The notes below the pieces were generated by a model. The model saw nothing but the letters and a program-made list of their open reading frames with translations, did not search any database and was not told the origin of the DNA. Positions 58,412-64,000 of a stretch of 64,000 bases of DNA are shown piece by piece (positions within the stretch are counted from its first letter, which is position 1; every line of letters starts with the position of its first letter). Made by a program: the position numbers and the translations under genes. The stretch is from Streptomyces tropicalis (GTDB lineage Bacteria; Actinomycetota; Actinomycetes; Streptomycetales; Streptomycetaceae), in NCBI RefSeq assembly GCF_029269835.1, contig NZ_JARJBB010000004.1, positions 186,001-250,000 of the forward strand, given 5' to 3'.

Positions 58412-59656
58412 CTACCCCGCGAGCCGGTCGATCGCCCGCAGGACCGGGGCCACGCCGTCCTCGGCGCGGATGCGGGTGCCCAGTGCCGCGGCCCGCTCCC
58501 GGTGGGCGGAGTCCCGGGTGACCCGGGCGAGGGCCGCGGCCAGCGCGTCCGGCGTGAGGCCGCGCAGCGGCACGGCGCACGGGGCCACCCCGAGCCCGAC
58601 CAGCCGCGCGGCCCAGAACCCCTCGTCGAACTGGACCGGCACCGGCACGGCGGGCACCCCGGCCCGCAGCCCCGCCGCGGTCGTGCCCGCCCCGGCGTGG
58701 TGCACCACCGCGAGCATCCGCGGGAACAGCGCGGCGTGCGGCACCTCTCCGACGGTCACGACGTCGTCGCCGGTCGCCTCCAGACCGCTCCAGCCGCGCT
58801 GCACCACCCCGCGCAGTCCCGCCCGGCGCAGCGCACGCACGATCACCTCGCTCAGCAGGCCCGGGTCGGGCACGGTGGCGCTGCCCAGCCCGACGAACAC
58901 CGGCGGGGGACCGGCGTCGAGGAAGTCCCGCAGCACGCGGGGGAGTCGGTCGCCGTTGTCGTACGGCCACCAGTAGCCGGACACCTCCAGCCCCGCCCGC
59001 CAGTCCCGCGGCCGGGGCACCACCAGCGGGCTGAACCCGTGCTGCACCGGCTGCCGCAGCCCCGACCGGATGCGCCGCGCGGTGCCGATCCGGGCCGGGG
59101 GCAGCCCGAGCCGGGCCCGCACGGCCGGGACCGCCGCCGAGAACACCCGCTCCACGACCAGGTTCACCCCGTGTCCCGCGAGCCGGTTCACCGGTGCACC
59201 CCACTGACCGCCGCCGAGCAGCGGAGGGGCGAACTCACCCGTGGGGGAAAGCGGTTGGAGGTGCGTGCCGAGGCTGGGCAGGGACAGCGCCTCGGCGATG
59301 GCGTGCCCGACCGGCCCGAGGGAGCCGGAGAGAAGCAGGATGTCGCTCTTCTCCGCCGCCGCGATCAGGTCGTCGGTCATCCGCGCCAGCGCCGCCCTTA
59401 CGATCCCGACGGCCCGGACCATCTTGCCCGCGCCCGTCGCACTGCGGTGCAGCCGCTGCCCGCGCGTCGAGTCCAGCTCGGCCCGGGGGTCCACCGGCAG
59501 CGGATGGAAGCTCAGGCCCGAGCCCGCGACCAGTGGTTGGAAGCAGCCGTGGGTGACCAGGGTGACCTCGTGTCCCGCACGGGCCAGCCCGTGCCCGAGT
59601 CCGGTGAAGGGGACGACGTCTCCCCGGGAGCCCGCTGTCATGATCGCTACGCGCAC
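58412..59656 (-). CDS. family-1 glycosyltransferase (macrolide/UDP-sugar type)
   Basis: A 414-aa GT-B enzyme. The N-terminal acceptor domain begins VRVAIMTAGSRGDVVPFTGLG, and the C-terminal nucleotide-sugar domain contains VHHAGAGTTAAGLRAGVPAV and VQFDEGFWAARLVGLGVAP. These are the signatures of MGT/UGT-like glycosyltransferases that glycosylate natural products, sterols or drugs such as macrolides. A CATACT (59668-59663 on the minus strand) lies 6 nt before GTG 59656, so the message may be leaderless. Acceptor unknown; no biosynthetic cluster adjoins it. Confidence 0.92.
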   Translation of the reverse strand: MRVAIMTAGSRGDVVPFTGLGHGLARAGHEVTLVTHGCFQPLVAGSGLSFHPLPVDPRAELDSTRGQRLHRSATGAGKMVRAVGIVRAALARMTDDLIAAAEKSDILLLSGSLGPVGHAIAEALSLPSLGTHLQPLSPTGEFAPPLLGGGQWGAPVNRLAGHGVNLVVERVFSAAVPAVRARLGLPPARIGTARRIRSGLRQPVQHGFSPLVVPRPRDWRAGLEVSGYWWPYDNGDRLPRVLRDFLDAGPPPVFVGLGSATVPDPGLLSEVIVRALRRAGLRGVVQRGWSGLEATGDDVVTVGEVPHAALFPRMLAVVHHAGAGTTAAGLRAGVPAVPVPVQFDEGFWAARLVGLGVAPCAVPLRGLTPDALAAALARVTRDSAHRERAAALGTRIRAEDGVAPVLRAIDRLAG

Positions 59657-60137
59657 GCGGTCAGTATGCGGGCGGTGCGGGCCGCCGCCGCGGAACGACC
59701 CGACCGACGCCCCGGCCTTCACCCCCATCGCGCCCCGGCCGTGGTCCGCCCGGCACCGCGGCCGACCCGCGCCCCGCGCGCCGGCACCGCACACCCGCAC
59801 CGCCCGCTCCCCCCAGACCGGCCCCCCACGCCTGGCGCCGCGCGTCCCGGCCGGCGCAGATGCACGCCCGAAACGGTGCACGTGGGACCGGTGCCCGCAC
59901 AGACCGGTCACCGGTGCCGCAGATGCCGCCCGTTCGCCGGACCCGGCCACTGCGGCAGCCGGGTACCTCGGCCGGTCCGCGGCGGGTGCAGCGCGGAGCG
60001 CAGCGCGGCGGCGGAGAGGAGCCGGGCGGCCGTGGAGTTGCGGCGCCGCCGCCACGGCACCGCACCCGGCCGGAACCCGGCACGTGCCGAGAAGGTCCAG
60101 GTCAGTCGGGAACTGACCGCGACCCGCCCGGCCCGCC
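59657..60137. other. 481-nt region with no recognised gene
   Basis: Very G/C-rich. Open frames are present on both strands but are Arg/Pro-rich with no ribosome binding site. Several CCGGT motifs occur at 59890-59930. Nothing else is recognised. Confidence 0.5.
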
Positions 60138-60506
60138 TCACTCCTCGTCCCATGCCTGGATCATGATCTGCTCGGCGATCTTGCCGTCCCGCAGGGTGAT
60201 CATGGACTCGGCCAGGACGCGCACGCCGTCGGGATAGGCGCAGGACTCCACGTACGCGGCGCGGTCGCCCTCGACGACGCACTGCTCCAGCCTGTGCGTC
60301 ATGTCCCGGCTGTAGACGTCGTCCAGCATCGAGCCGATCTCCTCGCGGCCGTGCAGGATCTTCGGGTGGCTGGGCTGGGTGTGGTGGTCGATGATCCGGA
60401 TCTCCGCGTCGTCCGCGTAGAGCGACAGCAACGCGGACGAGCCGTCCCCTTCGATGCCCCGCCGCAGGCTCTCGGTGTCGAAGGCGGGGCTTGCCGTGGT
60501 AGCCAT
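60138..60506 (-). CDS. NTF2-like/SnoaL-fold protein
   Basis: A 122-aa alpha+beta-barrel protein (nuclear transport factor 2 superfamily). Residues 12-40 (LRRGIEGDGSSALLSLYADD) and AEIRIIDHHTQPSHPKILHG match the opening helix and strand. SMITLRDGKIAEQIMIQAWD is the C-terminal strand. Such proteins act as small isomerases, hydratases or binding proteins. It stands alone with ribosome binding site GGAGGT upstream of ATG 60506. Ligand unknown. Confidence 0.85.
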   Translation of the reverse strand: MATTASPAFDTESLRRGIEGDGSSALLSLYADDAEIRIIDHHTQPSHPKILHGREEIGSMLDDVYSRDMTHRLEQCVVEGDRAAYVESCAYPDGVRVLAESMITLRDGKIAEQIMIQAWDEE

Positions 60507-60676
60507 GGTGACCTCCTACGAAGGCGGCGGCCCGGGGAGGAGGGCCGCGACGGGCCTCACCTCCGAGGCTCCTCCGCTCCTCCTGGCCGGGCAAGCGCAG
60601 CCGGGGTGCTCCGCCTGACGGGTGAGCGTCGCCGCCCGGCCGTGTCCCCGGGCCCGCCGAGTCCGTTGCTGAGGGC

Positions 60677-60973
60677 ATGATCTCCACTCGACGCATCGTC
60701 GCCGCCGTCGGTCTCGCCGCCTCGGTCACCGGCCTCGCCTCGCTGCCGGCCAGTGCCGCTCCCGGCGCCGCCCCGGTCGCCGGTCCGCTCAAGCCCCTCG
60801 GCGTGCTCGACTCCCTGGCGGCCCAGAGCATCCCCGCCCCGCAGCGGGCCCAGGTCCCCACGGTCGCCGGTCAGCTCAGCGGGCTCGACCACCTCCGTGA
60901 CCTGAACCGGTTGAACCAGCTCACGGACCCGGTCGCCCCGGTCCTCGGCATGGTCCCCGCCGTCCAGCACTGA
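60677..60973 (+). CDS. small secreted hypothetical protein
   Basis: A 98-aa protein with a signal peptide (MISTRRIVAAVGLAASVTGL, cleavage near PASAAPG, about residue 28). The mature part has LGVLDSLAAQSIPAPQRAQV and HLRDLNRLNQLTDPVAPV, an amphipathic, Leu-rich pattern seen in several small exported streptomycete proteins. GAGGGC lies right before the ATG. Function unknown. Confidence 0.8.
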   Translation: MISTRRIVAAVGLAASVTGLASLPASAAPGAAPVAGPLKPLGVLDSLAAQSIPAPQRAQVPTVAGQLSGLDHLRDLNRLNQLTDPVAPVLGMVPAVQH

Positions 60974-61101
60974 CCCGCCCGTGCCCGCCCGGCCCCGCGC
61001 GCCCCGCGCCGGACCGGGCGGGCGTCCGCGTGTCCGGGACCCGGACGGGACGTGAGGAGCCGGGACCGCGGCGACTGCCGGGACGCCCCCGCCGGGACGG
61101 G

Positions 61102-61139
61102 GCCCGTGGGCCGGGGCCGGCCGGTGCCGGCCCACGGGC
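61102..61139. terminator. bidirectional hairpin
   Basis: Perfect 13-bp arms (61102-61114 with 61127-61139) and a 12-nt loop between the secreted-protein gene and the ABC remnant. Confidence 0.6.
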
Positions 61140-61201
61140 GCCCGGCCGGGGCGGGCGGGCCTCCGCGCGCCGGTCCTCCCGCTCCCGCCGCGCCGCCCCG
61201 G

Positions 61202-61545
61202 TCACCCGTCCGTCGCGAGGAACTGCGTGGCCGCCGGCCCGGCGTGGAGCGCGTCGGCGGCCACGAGGCCGCGGTGAGTGCCCACCGCGCGGACCCGGCC
61301 CGCGTCCATGACGACGATCCGGTCGGCCGCCGTCACCGTGGACAGCCGTTGGGCGACGACCGGCACGGTGGTCGTCCGGGCCACGTCGGCGACCGTGTCG
61401 CGCAGGGCCGCCTCGTCCACCGCGTCCGGCTACGAGGTCGCCTCGTCCAGGAGCAGCAGGCGCGGCCGGCGCAGCAGGGCGTGGACGATCGCCACCCTCT
61501 GCCGCTCCCCGCCGGACAACTTGGTGCCGCTGCTCTCCCTGCCCG
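61202..61545 (-). pseudogene. ABC-transporter ATPase remnant with in-frame stop
   Basis: Only the C-terminal ATPase part is left. It reads [20 protein letters not shown] and LLLLDEATS, then an in-frame TAG (61432-61430), then continues in the same frame [20 protein letters not shown] and ends ATQFLATDG. The H-loop reads VVAQRLSTV, with Gln in place of His. The Walker A half is missing upstream. The nonsense codon, H-loop change and truncation together mark a decayed gene. The parent was probably a fused permease-ATPase. Confidence 0.8.
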
Positions 61546-61573
61546 GACTCCGGCGAAGCGTCAAGGCTGCTTG

Positions 61574-61607
61574 GCGGCCGGTCCGCCGGATCCGCCGGAC
61601 CGGCCGC
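61574..61607. terminator. G/C hairpin upstream of the formaldehyde dehydrogenase gene
   Basis: 12-bp arms (61574-61585 with 61596-61607) about 90 nt before the -10-like TAGGGT (61698-61703) and 135 nt before the start codon. It may insulate the operon from upstream transcription. Confidence 0.5.
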
Positions 61608-61741
61608 GGTCCGGAGGGCGCGGCGCGGGTCGGGGCCCCGGCGCCGCGCCCGGGCCCGGTGCGCGGTACTTCCGTGCCCTTACCGATCAGTCACGCGTAG
61701 GGTCGGCAGGACGAACACCGGCCGATGGAAGGACCACCACC

Positions 61742-62827
61742 ATGGCGCAGGAAGTGCGCGGCGTGATCGCGCCCGGGAAGAACGAGCCCGTGCGGGTCGA
61801 GACGATCGTCGTGCCGGACCCGGGACCGGGCGAGGCCGTCGTACGCGTCCAGGCCTGCGGCGTCTGCCACACCGACCTGCACTACAAACAGGGCGGCATC
61901 AACGACGAGTTCCCCTTCCTGCTCGGCCACGAGGCCGCGGGCGTCGTGGAGTCGGTGGGCGAGGGCGTCACGGACGTCGCGCCCGGCGACTTCGTGATCC
62001 TCAACTGGCGTGCGGTGTGCGGAAACTGCCGGGCGTGCCTGCGCGGCCGTCCCTGGTACTGCTTCGACACGCACAACGCCCGGCAGCGGATGACCCTCAC
62101 CAACGGCACCGAGCTGTCCCCGGCGCTCGGCATCGGCGCCTTCGCCGAGAAGACGCTCGTCGCCTCGGGCCAGTGCACCAAGGTCGACCCGTCGGTGGCC
62201 CCGGCCGTGGCCGGGCTGCTGGGCTGCGGGGTGATGGCGGGCATCGGCGCCGCGATCAACACCGGGAGCGTCGGACGCGGCGACACCGTCGCCGTCATCG
62301 GCTGCGGCGGTGTCGGCGACGCGGCCGTGGCCGGCGCGCACCTCGCCGGCGCGTCCAGGATCATCGCCGTCGACGTCGACGACCGCAAGCTGGAGACCGC
62401 CCGCACCATGGGCGCCACGCACACCGTCAACTCCAAGGAGGCCGACCCGGTCGAGGCGATCCGCGACCTCACCGGCGGCTTCGGCGCCGACGTCGTCATC
62501 GAGGCCGTGGGCCGCCCCGAGACCTACCGTCAGGCCTTCTACGCCCGCGACCTCGCCGGGACCGTCGTGCTGGTCGGTGTGCCCACCCCGGAGATGAAGC
62601 TCGAACTGCCCCTGCTTGACGTCTTCGGGCGGGGCGGTGCGCTCAAGTCGTCCTGGTACGGGGACTGCCTGCCCTCCCGCGACTTCCCGATGCTCGTCGA
62701 CCTGCACCTCCAGGGGCGTCTGCCGCTGGACAAGTTCGTGACCGAGACCATCCGGCTCGACGAGGTGGAGAAGGCGTTCGAGCGGATGCACCACGGCGAC
62801 GTGCTGCGCTCGGTGGTGGTGTTCTGA
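61742..62827 (+). CDS. mscR: S-(hydroxymethyl)mycothiol dehydrogenase (formaldehyde dehydrogenase)
   Basis: A 361-aa zinc-dependent class III-type alcohol dehydrogenase using mycothiol. It oxidises the formaldehyde-mycothiol adduct with NAD and, in mycobacteria, also reduces S-nitrosomycothiol. Catalytic zinc region: [15 protein letters not shown] and [14 protein letters not shown]. Structural zinc lobe: [16 protein letters not shown]. Rossmann loop: [17 protein letters not shown]. The opening [17 protein letters not shown] and end VLRSVVVF are typical. A -10-like TAGGGT is at 61698-61703. It overlaps the following metallo-hydrolase by 1 nt (TGATG). Confidence 0.93.
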   Translation: MAQEVRGVIAPGKNEPVRVETIVVPDPGPGEAVVRVQACGVCHTDLHYKQGGINDEFPFLLGHEAAGVVESVGEGVTDVAPGDFVILNWRAVCGNCRACLRGRPWYCFDTHNARQRMTLTNGTELSPALGIGAFAEKTLVASGQCTKVDPSVAPAVAGLLGCGVMAGIGAAINTGSVGRGDTVAVIGCGGVGDAAVAGAHLAGASRIIAVDVDDRKLETARTMGATHTVNSKEADPVEAIRDLTGGFGADVVIEAVGRPETYRQAFYARDLAGTVVLVGVPTPEMKLELPLLDVFGRGGALKSSWYGDCLPSRDFPMLVDLHLQGRLPLDKFVTETIRLDEVEKAFERMHHGDVLRSVVVF

Positions 62828-63456
62828 TGGCCGCCCGCATCGAACGCCTCGTCACCTCAGGCCGCTTCACGCTCGACGGCGGCAGCTGGGAGGTGGACAA
62901 CAACGTCTGGATCGTGGGCGACGACCACGAGGCGATCGTCATCGACGCCGCGCACGACGCCCGGGCCATCGCCGAGGCCGTCGGCGACCGCCGGCTGAGC
63001 GCCATCGTGTGCACCCACGCGCACAACGACCACGTCAACGCCGCTCCCGAACTCGCCGACCTGACCGGCGCGACGATCTGGCTGCACCCCGACGACCTGC
63101 CGCTGTGGAAGCTCACCCACCCGGACCGCGACCCCGACGAGCACCTGACCGACGGTCAGGTCATCGAGGCCGCGGGCGCGGACCTGACGGTCATCCACAC
63201 GCCCGGCCACGCCCCCGGCGCGGTCTGCCTGTACGACCCGGGACTGGGCACCGTCTTCACCGGCGACACCCTCTTCCAGGGCGGTCCCGGTGCCACCGGC
63301 CGCTCCTACTCGCACTTCCCGACGATCATCACCTCGATCCGCGACCGGCTGCTCACCCTGCCGCCCGAGACGAAGGTCCTCACCGGCCACGGCGACGCGA
63401 CCACCATCGGTGCGGAGGCCCCGCACCTGCAGGAGTGGATCGACCGGGGCCACTGA
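62827..63456 (+). CDS. metallo-beta-lactamase-fold hydrolase paired with mycothiol formaldehyde oxidation
   Basis: A 209-aa glyoxalase II-like hydrolase. Metal ligands: THAHNDH motif (about 61-67), His in HTPGHAPGAVCLYD, Asp in VFTGDTLFQ, and the final His in LTGHGD. Coupled translation (1-nt overlap) with the mycothiol formaldehyde dehydrogenase gene is seen across actinobacteria. It suggests hydrolysis of S-formylmycothiol to formate and mycothiol, although other thioesters are possible. A strong hairpin follows 17 nt after the stop. Confidence 0.9.
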   Translation: MAARIERLVTSGRFTLDGGSWEVDNNVWIVGDDHEAIVIDAAHDARAIAEAVGDRRLSAIVCTHAHNDHVNAAPELADLTGATIWLHPDDLPLWKLTHPDRDPDEHLTDGQVIEAAGADLTVIHTPGHAPGAVCLYDPGLGTVFTGDTLFQGGPGATGRSYSHFPTIITSIRDRLLTLPPETKVLTGHGDATTIGAEAPHLQEWIDRGH

Positions 63457-63472
63457 TCCGGTGCGGACTGGC

Positions 63473-63501
63473 GCTCCGGGCCCGGGCGACGGGCCCGGAG
63501 C
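63473..63501 (+). terminator. terminator of the formaldehyde oxidation operon
   Basis: Perfect 12-bp arms (63473-63484 with 63490-63501) and a 5-nt loop after the metallo-hydrolase gene. Confidence 0.7.
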
Positions 63502-63643
63502 GGCCTGGGGGAGCGGTCTTCGGAGTCTGTGCCAGATCGGCTGCGGGCTCCGGCAGGTCCGTCGGAAAAGGCGACAGAAGATGTCCGGATTCCACGGCAT
63601 CCTCGACGGCGGCATCGACGGGACACGTACGGGAGGCCGGACA

Positions 63644-64000
63644 TGGCGGGACCGCTTCGAGGCAGGATCGCACTGGTCGCTGGGGCGACGCGGGGCGCGG
63701 GACGGGGGATCGCCGTGGAACTGGGCGCGGCCGGCGCCACCGTGTACGTCACGGGGCGCAGCACCCGGGCCCGCCGGTCGGAGTACGACCGCCCCGAGAC
63801 CGTCGAGGACACCGCCGACCTGGTCACCGCCGCGGGCGGGCACGGCATCGCCGTCCCCGCCGACCACCTCGACCCGGCCCAGGTACGGGCCGTGGTGGAC
63901 CGGATCGGCGCGGACCACGGCCGCCTCGACGTCCTCGTGAACGACATCTGGGGCGCCGAGCACCTCTTCGCCCGGGACACCCCGCTGTGGGAGCACGACC
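63644..64000 (+). CDS. short-chain dehydrogenase/reductase, cut by the window edge
   Basis: The first 119 residues of an SDR-family oxidoreductase are present; the frame is open to base 64000. The nucleotide-binding motif is ALVAGATRGAGRGIAVELG (TGxxxGxG type), and HGRLDVLVNDIWGAEHLF carries the NNAG-like motif as NDIW, an unusual variant seen in one SDR subgroup. TVYVTGRSTR suggests NADP preference. GGGAGG precedes ATG 63644. The catalytic Tyr/Lys lie beyond the window. Confidence 0.85.

Noticed and set aside
1..64000. Genomic island or prophage boundaries
   Set aside because: No tRNA gene, integrase, phage structural genes or att-like repeats were seen, and base composition is even apart from short regulatory regions.

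Overview
The window is about 73-75% GC with strong third-position G/C bias, and uses GTG and occasionally TTG or CTG starts. It carries typical streptomycete genes: a ram/amf (SapB-type) lanthipeptide cluster, a subtilisin-inhibitor (SSI) gene, a streptogrisin-like protease, mycothiol-dependent formaldehyde dehydrogenase, three PAS/GAF-SpoIIE phosphatases and an OtrA-like ribosomal protection protein. It is almost certainly Streptomyces chromosomal DNA, probably an accessory or arm region because most genes are metabolic, secreted or regulatory rather than housekeeping. I see no rRNA, tRNA, CRISPR, integrase or transposase.

Layout. 0.1-8.9 kb: stress and redox genes (quinone oxidoreductase, VOC protein, glutathionyl-hydroquinone-reductase-like GST, CDF metal exporter, F420-type nitroreductase, LysE exporter), a CYP105-like P450 with its own 3Fe-4S ferredoxin, and a flavoprotein. 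9-20 kb: two paralogous membrane-tethered proteins joining an ECF-sigma-like module, an H-x3-C-x2-C anti-sigma zinc finger, one transmembrane helix and an outside ricin-type lectin domain. They bracket a USP-like protein, an ArsB/SLC13 permease, a DUF4232 lipoprotein, a PAS/GAF/SpoIIE/HATPase phosphatase and a small toxin-antitoxin-like pair. 20-25 kb: alpha-hydroxyacid oxidase, hydrolase and a marR-mfs cassette. 25-34 kb: SSI inhibitor with P1 Lys, an NHLM-type C39 peptidase/ABC/HlyD exporter operon with a 71-aa double-glycine precursor, and a divergently transcribed secreted serine protease. 34-47 kb: the ram cluster (ramC-ramS-ramA-ramB with convergent ramR carrying a TTA codon), flanked on both sides by SpoIIE-type phosphatases. 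47-54 kb: transporters, a second marR-mfs cassette followed by an isochorismatase-like gene, a phosphodiesterase, a HIT protein, a 28-aa ORF with a near-perfect Shine-Dalgarno, and XdhC. 55-64 kb: OtrA-like GTPase, a frameshifted secreted-protein remnant, TetR, a glycosyltransferase beside an 11-copy heptanucleotide repeat, an NTF2-like protein, a secreted protein, an ABC-ATPase remnant, mycothiol-dependent formaldehyde dehydrogenase with a partner metallo-hydrolase, and a truncated SDR gene at the edge.

How it fits together. Two separate small-peptide systems lie within 20 kb: an NHLM/C39 system that cuts after Gly-Gly, and a class III lanthipeptide system. In both, a hairpin sits between the precursor gene and the transporter genes, which would allow excess precursor transcript. 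Secreted protease and protease inhibitor genes flank the C39 system. Several regulators (two marR genes, the antitoxin, the phosphodiesterase, the flavoprotein) appear to be transcribed leaderless from -10 boxes of the form TANNNT placed 6-7 nt before the start codon. The best candidate for an under-described system is the pair of sigma/zinc-finger/lectin fusion proteins, which share an upstream sequence element.
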